From positions 124,001-188,000 of the forward strand of contig WEDG01004894.1 in NCBI GenBank assembly GCA_017591395.1: a DNA stretch of 64,000 nt. Reading direction: 5' to 3'. Shown here piece after piece: positions 36,401 to 41,601 of the stretch. The DNA comes from Schistocephalus solidus (Eukaryota; Platyhelminthes; Cestoda; Diphyllobothriidea; Diphyllobothriidae). Under the pieces are notes generated by a model. It was not told where the DNA came from and searched no databases. It saw only the letters and a list, made by a program, of their open reading frames with translations. Numbering within the stretch: the first letter of the stretch is position 1; every line of letters starts with the position of its first letter. A program made the position numbers and the translations under genes.

Positions 36401-39400
36401 TATGGAAGTCTATACCATAACGGATGTCAAACAATTCCGTTGGACTGAAGTTTAAACCAGGCATAAGTGCCCACGGACACCGGGTAATGATGGTCCTCTT
36501 GGAGCCCAACAGAAGAAAGTGGATAGAAGATTGAACAAGAACTTTTCAAAGAAATCCAGTTATTACATTTGGGTTTGAGTGAGGAACACAGTCTCAGGTT
36601 TGGTTGCAAAGACATGCAGTTGAAATAATTAGCCAAAACAGAGGGTTTTAAATGTCCAGGGAAGGGAGGAAGAGGAGACGAAATTACCAGAATTCGTGTA
36701 CCATTCGGGCATCACCAGACCGGCCTACTTTGAAAAATTGACTGTTTACATATTTGGAATGGCCAGTTATCGATTCCAGAAAAAAAGATCGCTCTCTTAC
36801 GAGTCTTCTATTGAGTTAACAAAGTAATTAATAATTAATTAAAAGGAAATATCAGAAATTTAAGGTTGATTGTCAATAGCGAGGATTACCCAAGAAATTG
36901 ACAGTCTAAAGAACTTATGAAAGGACTTCTATTACCGAAAGCACGGAGAACTTAATCTCCCTCCATTGGTTGGCCATGGTCCCACACATTATTTCAACTG
37001 TCGGTTGTCTTGCCATGAAGTAATTACATTCTAGAAGCATACACCTTCGACAACTCTGGACTTTCTTGAGAACTAGAAAGTTTGGTGCTCCAATATGGAG
37101 CACGATGACATTTATTCTCCGAAGGGCGTGAGAAGGCTACTAGGGCAGAACTGGTGAGTTTATCCTCTGACATAGGCAAATACTTTTCAATGTCATAACC
37201 ATCAAAACCCACTTATTTGACAGAAAGGTCATGCGTGTGGCAAGTCTGTATAGCGGTGGTTATGGAGGCATGCAGTCTTGGTACAGCCTGACTAACGTAT
37301 GCTATGAGCCAATGTGGTCCTTGTTTTTGTCTGAAGTAACAGAGACGCGGGTTCTTTTGGAAGTGGGGTAGCCACGAGCTACAACTTTACTGAGAGTTGC
37401 GCTCTCAATACCTAACATGTGGTTTCGTAACTACGTCCGGACTTCGTACGTCTGAAAAATTACCCAGGTGATGAACTGTGAAAGACTGCTGTTAAGTGTT
37501 CTGCGTCCGCCAAAGCTGTACGATCCCATAAGGACTCCACTGCATGAAGCACAGGCGAGGGCAACCTACTTAGCACATGACGGCACAGGCCCTGCAACTC
37601 CCACTGAAAGGATTCTTAACCGAGAAATTTATCGGAATACGAGGCCAAAAGAAGCAGGGTCGGCGCTCTGATTCTACCGAGCTGCATCCGTAGTGACATC
37701 CACCAGAGCGGAACTAATGACAGCGAAGTGGAAGGAATTTAGTCGCACAGCTTAGCCTATTAATTTTTTAAGTCGTTGTAGTCGCTTCCGTATGATCCGA
37801 TGGGATGCTGCCATCGAGAAAACAGACGCCAGCTTACGTCTTCGACTGAAACGTTTTGTAGATCAAGGTAGGGACGTTGGGAGTGTTATTTCTGGCTTAT
37901 GTGCCGTTACTAGTCGCTGATACCTCAACCCGTCAACGGAACGGTGCCTCTCTGTTGGCATGGGCAAGCTTCCGACCGCCTGTTACCTGCATCCAAGCCC
38001 ATCAGGGGGCTTACTGACTCTGTGTTGGCAGCAGACCCAAGTGGGAGAGGAGAGTGTCGTAGGTACTGTGCAAGTTTTCTGTCCCTATAAACAAATTCCC
38101 GTACAAATCATTGTTCCTGCTGCCACCATTTTGTGGGGCACCCACGATGGACACCACCAGAATCGACGTTTGAACTGTCAATGCAGTGTTAGGGCGTTGA
38201 TCTACGAGCATCTGAATCAGAGTTCTAATTTTGGGTGCGCAGTTCGGAGTTGGGGCATCGATGGCTGTTGCAGACAAACATGGTAGAAATGGACATGTGT
38301 CGGTAAGACTAGTAACCAGGCGAAAACACACGTGAGCTGTAGACGTGTGGTTCGAAAGCAAAATAGAAATAGGGATCGATAGGTGCATTCCACTATCATG
38401 TGACGAGTTTTTTCACACTAAACAACGCTAAAGATCAAGTTTAACCTTCGGTGTTTATTTTACCTGGCAAAATACTTTCGGAGATTATGGCGAGTGGCGG
38501 ATATAGCATCTCAAAATCTACAGCGAACCGTTAACAACCATGGCGAGGAAGGTAAGCAGCTGACAAAAGAACGAAGACCTACTGATGGTTGACGGTCACA
38601 TTGTAACGTCGCTTTTTAAGATGGTTTTTATAACACCCATTGGCGTCAGATTCTTGTCCCCAAAACTGGAGACTGGCTCATATGGTTAGGCGCCAGCAGG
38701 TGTGTAGCTTCCTCAGAAAAAGCCTGCTGCAGTACAAGACAAATTTGCATGCAAGTCACATCTGCACCCACTCCGGCATAAGATAAGTATTCGTTGTGTA
38801 TGACGGAAGAGAATAATGAACGTTTGCAAATGTAATTATCATGTTAACAAAACAGTCCAGTTTTGAAGATATCATGATATATGTTACGATGGCAGAGGTG
38901 TGCCTTCATGGCGGAAGGAAATGAATTCGTAAGATGCTGAAAGACCAGTGGTGTTTCAATTAAATTGGCAACACAAAGTAAGCATATAAACAGAGGCTTT
39001 GATTGGAAATAAATAAAAAATAATAAGCTTACAAAGGCAAAATAGTCCGCGTCAAACCCTATGAAAAAGACACAAGTTGCTCTCGGACAAAATTATTTAC
39101 TCTATATAATTATGTGAAAATGATAGCAAAAAATATGCATGCCGGTTAATGTAGTTTTCCCGAAGTGGAATGCCATTGTTGGCTGGCAGGAAAATTGACA
39201 GTAAGCAAACAGGATGTAGTATACAAATTGCCTTAGAATCATTCTACACATTTAAAAACCATCTTCCATTGTACAGCATATGAAAAGGCTCGAGCTGAGG
39301 CTTCCTGTAAGCCTCGAAACCAATACCGATGATAAGTAGTTTAATTTTATAGGTGTTTATCATGACACTCCCAGGGGCACGTAGCGTTTAGTTGATTCAC

Positions 39401-40063
39401 TGAGTAGGCATTCGATGTTTTGTCTTTTGATGGTAAGTTTTTGTAAAGACGAAAGTGTTATTCGAATGAGGACTTTTTAACCCTGCGACGACGGAGTGCG
39501 GCAACGCCAATCAAAGTTCCTCAACCGAAAATTAGCAAAGTTTGGCATGGTAAGATGTTGGAAGCATTACAGCGGCTGGATAGCATTACGTAGGTGGTGT
39601 TATCAAACATTTTCTATTTAAGCTTCGTAATGCTTATCTGGCGTACACATAACTGGATAAAATGTGCGATTTAATGTCTTTCAACTATAAACATTGATTG
39701 TACTGAAACAAGAAATAATAGACGACAACGTACATTTATCTTTTCCTCTGCGTCTAAAGAACTGTCTTGAGCGATCCTATCAGTATACAATGCGTGCAAA
39801 AGCCGCCAGACTGAGCGTTCTAGCTGGAAGGCCTCCAGTACCAAACGACCGTTTTGATCACTAGAACTGGATGTTACGAAAACAAAAATTACCCCATAAC
39901 AGCCGAAAAGCGCGAGCTCATGTTCTGGAGAGCCTGTACGAATTGTGTATCCAGCGCGTAAAATTCGTTTGACATTAAAAGAGGATCATTTTCATTTTCT
40001 TTCCACTTTTTATAGTAATCGTTGTAGATTTCTGATATATCTAATGGCATATTAGAGATCAGT
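3784..40063 (-). CDS. NUP107: Nuclear pore protein Nup107, 14 exons placed, both ends incomplete
   Basis: Nup107 is an alpha-solenoid scaffold subunit of the Y complex of the nuclear pore; its C-terminal part binds Nup133 and its N-terminal part contacts Nup96. Exons on the minus strand, 5' to 3': 39893-40063, 39734-39866, 35655-35726, 34842-34933, 33287-33359, 29247-29360, 27758-27958, 27267-27455, 25275-25449, 23657-23853, 23408-23546, 21467-22035, 18092-18262, 3784-4113. All have GT donors and AG acceptors and all phases match, giving 2626 nt. Motifs typical of the family occur in the right order: [99 protein letters not shown]. The disordered N terminus (roughly the first 120-150 residues in human) and the last 30-40 residues are missing from my model. 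Introns reach 14 kb and are full of retrotransposons. Exon calls come from reading alone, without transcript data. Confidence 0.93.
4855..4985 (-). repeat. Dispersed repeat X, copy 1 (coding-like)
   Basis: On the minus strand this reads [20 protein letters not shown] followed by [11 protein letters not shown]. It matches 22259-22370 on the plus strand ([20 protein letters not shown]), with GCGACTGCTTATTC shared exactly in DNA. The protein-level likeness suggests a decayed coding element. I do not recognise the family. Confidence 0.5.
5260..7435 (+). mobile_element. Degenerate non-LTR retrotransposon (endonuclease-RT LINE)
   Basis: A plus-strand LINE inside the last large NUP107 intron. It starts with an EEP-endonuclease fragment ([16 protein letters not shown], then [10 protein letters not shown]), has a large gap in the endonuclease, then most of the RT (about 5750-6780) and the C-terminal [10 protein letters not shown] block near 7065. 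Many stops and frameshifts make it inactive. The RRLRWFGH ending fits the RTE-like endonuclease-RT LINEs common in flatworms, but the clade was not tested. Confidence 0.87.
5753..6776 (+). pseudogene. LINE reverse transcriptase, broken
   Basis: [20 protein letters not shown] and [13 protein letters not shown] (RT finger entry), [34 protein letters not shown] and [15 protein letters not shown] lie in one 136-codon frame ending at 6163. Motif A ([16 protein letters not shown]) follows in a shifted frame near 6230. Motif C is YGDD at 6531-6542 ([12 protein letters not shown]), a change from the usual YADD. Motif B (RSGVRQ near 6400) is damaged. No frame spans all motifs. Confidence 0.88.
7436..9225. 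other. Intron sequence, purine-rich and simple repeats, no gene
   Basis: Holds a GA-rich, low-complexity stretch (about 7975-8110 and 8225-8430), a GTT triplet run at 8163-8180 and a TG run at 8181-8198. Long open frames here on both strands come from the biased composition. I see no protein domain. Confidence 0.6.
9226..9442 (+). repeat. tRNA-derived SINE, copy with head, tRNA and tail modules
   Basis: Head module (GGACGAGTGAGCCCCGCAAC), then a tRNA-like part with an A-box-like segment (CCGTGGCGCAGTACTTAGTG) and a B box (CGCGGGTTCGAGTCTC near 9330), then the tail (GGTATGGCTGG ... CTTGTCTTTATCGG) running into an AT repeat. RNA polymerase III promoter boxes of this kind are the hallmark of tRNA-derived SINEs. 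Confidence 0.82.
9443..9528. repeat. (AT)n microsatellite between two SINE units
   Basis: About 86 bases of AT dinucleotide, slightly interrupted at its right end by ATAC units. It follows the tail of one SINE unit and precedes the head of the next (9530-9598, TGAGCTCCAAGGCACAGAAA), so it joins two units in head-to-tail order. Confidence 0.95.
9529..9598 (+). repeat. SINE head module after the AT repeat
   Basis: AGTGAGCTCCAAGGCACAGA and CCCGTTACCGATTGGTGAAC match the head module at 31500-31560. The rest of the unit is not recognisable. Confidence 0.7.
10196..10450 (+). repeat. Dispersed repeat W, copy 1
   Basis: Contains GACTGATTTGCTCCAAGTTA, GAGGAAATTAAAAAGCTGAA and GCAACGGCAGAATATCAGCG-AAACACGT. 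The same landmarks in the same order occur at 32053-32345, and the middle part at 10497-10690. No coding potential seen. Confidence 0.8.
10497..10690 (+). repeat. Dispersed repeat W, copy 2 (3' part missing)
   Basis: Begins GAATATTACGCGGTCATCTC, continues AATAGACTGATTTACTCCAA and GAGGAAATTAAAAAGCTGCA, and is replaced after about 10690 by LINE sequence. It lies about 50 bases after copy 1 in the same orientation. Confidence 0.8.
10720..11870 (+). pseudogene. Zinc-finger LINE, reverse transcriptase part
   Basis: [20 protein letters not shown] (motif A block), [15 protein letters not shown], then in another frame [20 protein letters not shown] (motif B), [20 protein letters not shown] with FADD at 11072-11083, [14 protein letters not shown], a short gap, [40 protein letters not shown] and [20 protein letters not shown]. 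All usual RT blocks from A onward are present in order but spread over at least three frames. Confidence 0.9.
11951..12771 (+). pseudogene. C-terminal zinc-finger tail of the LINE protein
   Basis: Five finger-like units: 11951-12016 ([22 protein letters not shown], a C2HC type), 12277-12339 ([22 protein letters not shown]2H2), about 12401-12465 (ends [10 protein letters not shown]; first Cys now Tyr, last His now Tyr), about 12594-12656 (ends [11 protein letters not shown], both Cys lost) and 12709-12771 ([22 protein letters not shown]2H2). Units 2-3 and 4-5 look like a duplicated pair. A long Pro- and Thr-rich linker separates units 1 and 2. Role inferred: binding of nucleic acid by the element's protein. 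Confidence 0.82.
12985..13360 (+). repeat. Dispersed repeat R2, copy 1
   Basis: Landmarks: GTTGGAAGGTTG, ATGGCTGACTGGCGGACTGA, TTATGGCATTCCCACTCCAT, GGATCCGAGCCAGGTGTGG and GAGAGTGCGGTAGATGCAGT. The same landmarks recur at 14147-14300 and, more diverged, at 15235-15560 and 37930-38160. Open frames in it are not shared between copies, so it looks non-coding. Confidence 0.8.
14147..14300 (+). repeat. Dispersed repeat R2, copy 2 (5' half)
   Basis: GTGGCTTGGAAGGTTGCCAA, GTGGCTGACTGGCGGACTGA, GGCACTCCCACTCCGTGGGA, TCCGAGCCACGTCTGG. Closely similar to copy 1 over about 150 bases, then diverges. The stretch between copies 1 and 2 (13400-14140) has no recognisable gene. Confidence 0.8.
14521..15120 (-). 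CDS. Penelope-like GIY-YIG endonuclease fragment, frame intact
   Basis: An unbroken 199-codon frame beginning [20 protein letters not shown]. Core: [48 protein letters not shown] and [10 protein letters not shown]. This is the GIY-YIG nuclease end of a Penelope-like element of a different lineage from the one at 387-2740: the pre-YIG insert is CDDGDCNC rather than CTNCSC, and there is a longer acidic C-terminal extension ([16 protein letters not shown]). No RT was found upstream (15120-15230), so it is a 5'-truncated insertion. The YIG triad reads CVG. Activity is doubtful without the RT. Confidence 0.8.
   Translation of the reverse strand: MQPKDRLPPTKTSKVVYQLFCDDGDCNCVGESGRKLQLRPHEHNLAAQKLDRNSQLATHIGDTGHTFDIRGAPSIGWRISKSERLTLEAWYSASKAIKGNLGFPATYKVLHHYMHKDQDKIFTFELRRLSEDDPAMNPPEEEVGLQAFSIDGKFPQHQRPSGCTNNHTQAEAVKERKIDKSKVSKLIMLFNYRFYKQML
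15235..15560 (+). repeat. Dispersed repeat R2, diverged copy 3
   Basis: GATAGTCAGGCTGCACTATC, CTCCTTCCTAATGTGACTTT and GAGGGAGTGCGGGAGATGCT follow the order of landmarks in copies 1 and 2, with many differences. Confidence 0.6.
15745..16020 (+). repeat. SINE modules: inverted tail plus forward head
   Basis: At 15757-15830 the tail is in reverse (ATAAAGATCAGGGGGACTGA, then CATCATCAGCCAGCCATTAT). At 15945-16018 the head is forward (AGGCACAACGGAACGAGTGA, then CGCAACCGATCGGTGAGCGC). The tRNA part is not recognisable between them. Confidence 0.7.
16025..18080. other. Intron sequence, no gene recognised
   Basis: I see no protein domain, splice-flanked exon fitting NUP107, or known repeat here. 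Open frames stay under 100 codons and lack family likeness. Confidence 0.5.
18092..18262 (-). CDS. NUP107: NUP107 exon m
   Basis: Acceptor TTGTTTGTAG, donor GTGAGT, 57 codons, phase 0 on both sides. It begins [13 protein letters not shown] after the previous exon's LYLQAH, matching AHETFNEWFKHMNS, and ends in [15 protein letters not shown], matching the EMDFGIWKGHLDALT helix. The following intron is 13978 bases and holds two LINEs and one Penelope fragment. Confidence 0.93.
18581..18712 (+). repeat. tRNA-like SINE, second family, copy 1
   Basis: Begins GACCTTGCAATTCAGTTGGT-TAGAGCGTTGGCTGTACTA, has a B-box-like GTGGGTTAGGATCCCACC, and a tail with GAATTATTCAAATCTGTCAA. Its head and tail match 18887-19017, 306 bases downstream in the same orientation. 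It lacks a pairable acceptor stem, so it is not a tRNA gene. Confidence 0.75.
18887..19017 (+). repeat. tRNA-like SINE, second family, copy 2
   Basis: GACCTCGTAGCTCAAATGGC-TAGAGCGTTGGCTGTACTA (A box), ATGGGTTCGAAGCCCA (B box and T-loop-like), tail GAATTATTCAAATTTGTCAA. The polymerase III boxes are better kept than in copy 1. The 5' and 3' ends do not pair as an acceptor stem. Confidence 0.78.
19311..19915 (-). mobile_element. Penelope-like element remnant
   Basis: On the minus strand, [20 protein letters not shown] and [10 protein letters not shown] match the pre-nuclease and GIY part of the element at 387-2740 (KEQQTNVIYRIPCTNC). The region 19915-19620 matches its RT thumb in several frames (for example ATILRPIKEAAFEPF there, [15 protein letters not shown] here, both antisense to the true frame). 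The YIG half is lost and the frame is broken, so this is an old remnant. Confidence 0.75.
19916..21030. other. Intron sequence with a SINE tail fragment and one unexplained open frame
   Basis: At about 20145-20180 lies a reversed SINE tail fragment (CATCATCAGCCAGCCACGGC). An open frame of 123 codons (20366-20737, plus) contains [20 protein letters not shown]. It has no splice signals fitting NUP107 and I recognise no domain. It may be chance. Confidence 0.4.
21035..21300 (+). repeat. SINE: inverted tail with forward tRNA module and hairpin
   Basis: The reversed tail (GACAAAGACAACGGAGACCG, AGCCGTCATCAGCCAGTTAT) is followed by a forward tRNA-like segment (CCCGTGGCACATTCGG, then GTGTTCGAATCCCAG). 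A perfect 17-base inverted repeat brackets the tRNA part: AAGTGTGGACCACCTGG at 21111-21127 and its complement at 21207-21223. Confidence 0.75.
21467..22035 (-). CDS. NUP107: NUP107 exon l (largest exon)
   Basis: A 569-base exon, acceptor TTTAG, donor GTAAGT. It opens [19 protein letters not shown] (family: [22 protein letters not shown]), then carries a glutamine- and proline-rich linker ([13 protein letters not shown]) near 21890, then [20 protein letters not shown] (family: [20 protein letters not shown]) and [17 protein letters not shown] (family: NAIREHLCIRAYLEAH). It covers the start of the C-terminal solenoid that binds Nup133 in the human protein. Confidence 0.97.
22259..22370 (+). repeat. 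Dispersed repeat X, copy 2 (coding-like)
   Basis: Reads [20 protein letters not shown] then [10 protein letters not shown], matching the minus-strand reading of 4855-4985. The surrounding intron (22036-23407) shows no other recognisable feature. Confidence 0.5.
23408..23546 (-). CDS. NUP107: NUP107 exon k
   Basis: Acceptor TTTTATCCCAG behind a short AT repeat, donor GTAAGG. 46 codons plus one base of Gly. It encodes [20 protein letters not shown] and [12 protein letters not shown], matching [20 protein letters not shown] and AVAQYALFLES. Confidence 0.95.
23657..23853 (-). CDS. NUP107: NUP107 exon j
   Basis: Acceptor TTGCCCTTGTCAG, donor GTTAGT. It opens with two bases of an Asp codon and leaves phase 0. 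It encodes [12 protein letters not shown] and [20 protein letters not shown], matching [20 protein letters not shown] of vertebrate Nup107. Confidence 0.92.
23854..25274. other. NUP107 intron, no other gene recognised
   Basis: AT-rich. A plus-strand open frame at 24007-24315 has no domain I know. Nothing else stands out. Confidence 0.5.
25275..25449 (-). CDS. NUP107: NUP107 exon i
   Basis: Acceptor CCTACTTCTAG, donor GTGACT, 58 codons plus one base. It enters in phase 0 and leaves phase 1, exactly what the flanking exons need. It encodes [14 protein letters not shown], which resembles the family's LGANWTLEKVFEELQA, and ends STSSI-D just before [10 protein letters not shown] (family: LGDIDGLMDEF). 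Similarity is low, so this exon rests on phase, place and weak likeness. Confidence 0.68.
25450..27266. other. NUP107 intron, no gene recognised
   Basis: Non-coding by my reading. A short G-run at 25955-25961 and the telomere-like GGGGTTAGGGTTGGGTTAG near 26864 are the only marked features, and the latter is too short to mean much. Confidence 0.5.
27267..27455 (-). CDS. NUP107: NUP107 exon h
   Basis: Acceptor TCCATATAG, donor GTAAAC, 63 codons, phase 0 on both sides. It encodes [20 protein letters not shown] and [20 protein letters not shown], matching [18 protein letters not shown] and [20 protein letters not shown]. This is the most diagnostic exon of the gene. Confidence 0.97.
27758..27958 (-). 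CDS. NUP107: NUP107 exon g
   Basis: Acceptor CTGTTTTTAAG, donor GTGAGT, 67 codons, phase 0 on both sides. It contains [20 protein letters not shown] and [20 protein letters not shown], among the best conserved parts of Nup107 (AQRLCKRCGQAWRAA, VEGNPYR, CW). A lineage-specific Asn- and Glu-rich insert ([13 protein letters not shown]) lies between the two blocks. Confidence 0.96.
28255..28350 (-). repeat. SINE head module
   Basis: CTCACCGATCGGCTATGCGA, ACTCACTCGTCCCGTTCTGC and CACTCTCGAGCCCCGCCAGA: the head module in reverse. It is the first of three SINE copies within 750 bases. Confidence 0.78.
28465..28735 (-). repeat. SINE, nearly complete reversed copy
   Basis: Reversed head (GGGACTCACTCGTTCCGTTC, AGCCGCACAGCGGCTAG), reversed tail (GAGGCTGTAATGGCCATTTC, TCAGTCAGTCATACCCAATC) and reversed tRNA part (AGGATTGAGCCCACGATCCG, GGTCAGAAGACCAACGCTCT). 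The order shows that a tail of one unit joins the head of another. Confidence 0.82.
28770..28990. repeat. Chimeric SINE: reversed head joined to forward tRNA and tail
   Basis: Reversed head (GGAACTCACTCGTTCCGTTT ... AAAGCGGCTAG) is followed directly by a forward tRNA part (TTAGACTTCTGATCAACGGG, TCGTGGGTTTGATCCTCGG) and forward tail (GGTCGGGTATGACTGGCTGA, AAGCCAGAAATGGCCATCAC). The opposite orientations meet at about 28868. Confidence 0.8.
29247..29360 (-). CDS. NUP107: NUP107 exon f
   Basis: Acceptor CCATTTCAG, donor GTAAGT, 38 codons, phase 0 on both sides. It encodes [19 protein letters not shown], equivalent to REDEVRLLKYLFTLIRAGM in vertebrates. The next exon continues directly with AQRLCK. 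Confidence 0.92.
30255..30494 (+). pseudogene. LINE reverse transcriptase C-terminal fragment
   Basis: Reads [40 protein letters not shown] and [12 protein letters not shown]. This is the characteristic end of CR1/Jockey-type RT proteins (RRNFFSQRV..WNSLPEEVV..PSVNAFK). Only the extreme 3' coding part is present, as in a heavily 5'-truncated insertion. Sequence to its left (29855-30250) may hold more in broken frames. Confidence 0.8.
30495..31345. other. NUP107 intron, no gene recognised
   Basis: A minus-strand open stretch of 147 codons (30911-31354) has no likeness to NUP107 or any family I know and overlaps SINE sequence at its 5' end. I treat it as unexplained. Confidence 0.4.
31349..31790 (+). 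repeat. SINE inverted pair: reversed head, then full forward copy
   Basis: The reversed head (31349-31433) plus about 40 bases of reversed tail meets a forward head (31474-31560), giving arms of about 85 bases that pair around a 40-base loop. Then follow a forward tRNA part (GAGCTCGTGGCGCAGTGGGG, TAGAGCGTTAGACTTCTGAC, CACGACTTCGAGCC) and tail (GCTGGCTGCTAACGGCTAAT, AGTCTCCCTGGTCTTTGTCT). The forward unit is the most complete SINE in the window. Confidence 0.87.
32053..32345 (+). repeat. Dispersed repeat W, copy 3
   Basis: GAATATTACGCGGTTAATCC, TTATTTGCTCCAAGTTACAA, AAAGAAATTAAAAAGCTGGA and GCAGCGACAGAATATCGGCG-AAACACGTG match copies 1 and 2 at 10.2-10.7 kb in order and spacing. Copy 3 joins the start seen in copy 2 with the end seen in copy 1, so it shows the fuller unit, about 290 bases. 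Confidence 0.82.
33287..33359 (-). CDS. NUP107: NUP107 exon e
   Basis: The opening G completes Trp, giving [20 protein letters not shown], which matches the WENTLHTLK segment of vertebrate Nup107. Donor GTGAGA, phase 0 out. The acceptor is CCATTTTAG, and its pyrimidine tract is the complementary strand of an 80-base GA microsatellite, so the repeat lies where the splicing machinery binds. Confidence 0.87.
33367..33447. repeat. (GA)n microsatellite beside NUP107 exon e
   Basis: About 80 bases of GA dinucleotide with two short GCGAG interruptions. On the transcribed strand it is a CT tract ending about seven bases before the exon e acceptor at 33360-33361. Confidence 0.97.
33955..34115 (-). 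repeat. SINE, reversed tail and tRNA part
   Basis: GACAAAGACATGGGAGACTG, GAATGGCCATTTTTGGTTCA and CATCATCAGCTAGTCATAAC (tail), then ACCTGCGACCCGCTGGTTAC and CCAACGCTCTAGC (tRNA part), all in reverse. The head module is absent. Confidence 0.78.
34842..34933 (-). CDS. NUP107: NUP107 exon d
   Basis: Acceptor TTTTTTCAG, donor GTAAGT. It encodes [20 protein letters not shown] and ends in TG, two bases of a Trp codon completed by the next exon. The IIDWLE motif is the family signature VVDWLES. Confidence 0.9.
35655..35726 (-). CDS. NUP107: NUP107 exon c
   Basis: A 24-codon exon in phase 0 on both sides, with acceptor TTTACATTTCAG and donor GTAAGT. It encodes [19 protein letters not shown], equivalent to the family's ALFQRDSLVRQSQ segment that runs directly into VVDWLE. 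Confidence 0.87.
35980..36030 (-). repeat. SINE tail fragment
   Basis: CTTACTGACAAAGATCAAAA-AGACTGATATAGCCATTTTG resembles the reversed SINE tail. It is short and diverged. Confidence 0.5.
36040..39730. other. NUP107 intron with a diverged R2 repeat, no other gene
   Basis: At 37930-38160 lies a diverged R2-like segment (GTTGGCAGCAGACCCAAGTG, GGAGAGTGTCGTAGGTACTG). The remainder (36040-37920 and 38160-39730) is AT-rich with no domain or exon that I can support. Confidence 0.5.
39734..39866 (-). CDS. NUP107: NUP107 exon b
   Basis: Acceptor CATCCAG, donor GTACGT. It opens with one base (phase 2 entry) and ends in phase 0. It encodes 44 residues with [17 protein letters not shown], matching the conserved TWRLL..LYRDRI helix of metazoan Nup107. 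The intron before it is only 26 bases, very short beside its neighbours; the intron after it is 4 kb. Confidence 0.85.
39893..40063 (-). CDS. NUP107: NUP107 exon a (first exon found)
   Basis: Acceptor CTTTAAAG before the exon and donor GTAATT after it. It enters with one base completing a codon and leaves two bases, which pair with the single T that opens the next exon to make GGT. It encodes about 56 residues including [13 protein letters not shown] and [13 protein letters not shown]. Similarity to known Nup107 is weak here, as expected just after the disordered N terminus. It is accepted mainly for its phase fit and its place 26 bases upstream of a well-supported exon. Exon(s) further upstream, with the start codon, were not identified. 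Confidence 0.6.
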
Positions 40064-40582
40064 CTTTAAAGGAATCAAAATCTACCTAGTTGAACTTGAT
40101 CATTTGCTGTCAGAAAGGGTTTGGTCGAAAACAACTGATCCTGGAGTTAAGTAAAAACTTAAAAAATAAATAAACAGTACCACTGGTTTGCGGGCAGCCG
40201 CACTTGGAGTCCTGGTAGAATTTCTATTAATAGGGTGGTGCGCGGTTGGCATACGGAGGAAATCCATTGCGGTCTGCGGAAAGTATGACAAGGATCATTA
40301 ATAAATTTTACAAGGAAATACAGTTCTGACAACCAGATAGCGTCTGGAAACTCACAGGAAAGTAACGTGGTCAATGTTGAAGTAAAAGATGGTTAGTTAA
40401 AAGCATTGGCTAGTCATGTGTGTATTGAAACGAGGACTGTCGTAATAGTATCGTGCAGACTATATGGTCATTAACTACCATAACAATATTGCTATCCTTG
40501 GGACATTAGGTGCCTACGCCCCGGATGTGCTGCTAAATAAGGTTTGAAGGAAGCCAAACAGGTGAGGAAGGCGTCAGAGTTT

Positions 40583-40885
40583 TCACGCCACGTCAGCCAC
40601 TGCACCTGATCTCATCTCCTGACAGATTGATAAGGACTTTCTACCAGTGCGCGTTGGGAGAGCGGAGATGAGTGTTTTTACTTCATTCATTCCAACAGAT
40701 TTTATGTAACTATGAAGTACTACCATGCGCTTATAGTCGAGGTTTGGCAGTTCGCCGACTGACGAGATGACTAACGCCTGCACAGGACAAGGGGTAAGAC
40801 GTAATGGCGTGGTCATAATATAGATGAAAGATTCGAGATGTTGCGGTTCGGCTCGTGTGTAAACGTAGAGTAGCACATGTCGCAT
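40583..40885 (-). other. Unidentified 100-codon open frame upstream of NUP107 exon a
   Basis: Open frame containing MTTPLRLTPCPVQALVISSV and MVVLHSYIKSVGMNEVKTLI. It lies 5' of the first NUP107 exon found, on the same strand, so it might hold an N-terminal exon, but I found no splice sites in the required phase. No family recognised. Confidence 0.25.
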
Positions 40886-41160
40886 GCGTACACCTTACGC
40901 AACATCAACAAATGCACCCACGCATACCTGGTGTTTGTGATGTTGCTTTACCACCGAAATATGGACCGCGGGGAGTAAGCGGGATAGATGCTGTTGCTAT
41001 ACTATACTATACTTGCTATAAAAGAGCAGATCGATCTAAAATATTCATTGCAGGGCAGCATGGGCTGTCATCGTTTTGAGACTACGAAGCTGGTTGTAAG
41101 TGGCAAATTTAGAGGAAACCAATTGTCCACGCCATCCCACGAGCAAATTACCTTGAATCG

Positions 41161-41601
41161 GTGGTCATTGTCTGGTTTAATGGGCGAACGACCGATACCC
41201 AGGATAAAAGGTTACGAAAAGGCTTACCTGTCTGGCGATATGAAATGGAAGAAGGCGTGGGTGGTTATTCCAAGACGAAGGGAGTGGCTGCAAGCATCCG
41301 GTTGGATTGGACGATCGACCATAAAATGGTAGTGGATTTTTACGCGGAAGACCCTAGGTCTTTATGCAAGCGGTATGCTGTGCGGTCTTACTATGCCTCT
41401 AACTTACACAAGAAACTAAAATCTTATTTTTGGTTATCGTTGATAAAAAGATGCGTCATCGACGAGCGCCTAACAGTAAGTCAAAAGTTTTCGCGTCTTA
41501 TTAAGGATAAATTCGTTCGAAATTCATTCTATAAAGAGACAAAACAAGGCACCCAAGCTCACAAAGGGTTCAGTCCATTCACTCTAAATGACAGTACTTA
41601 A
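41161..41601 (+). other. Unidentified 146-codon open frame
   Basis: An intact plus-strand frame from ATG to stop with a plausible protein composition, basic and rich in aromatic residues (RSYYASNLHKKLKSYFWLSL, SQKFSRLIKDKFVRNSFYKE). An overlapping second frame is also open at 40988-41332. No domain recognised. It could be a decayed element ORF, a host exon or chance. It lies in a part otherwise free of recognised transposons. Confidence 0.3.

Noticed and set aside
40100..40374. N-terminal NUP107 exon with STRTPSAAARKP
   Set aside because: The composition suits a disordered N terminus, but no donor gives the phase that exon a needs.
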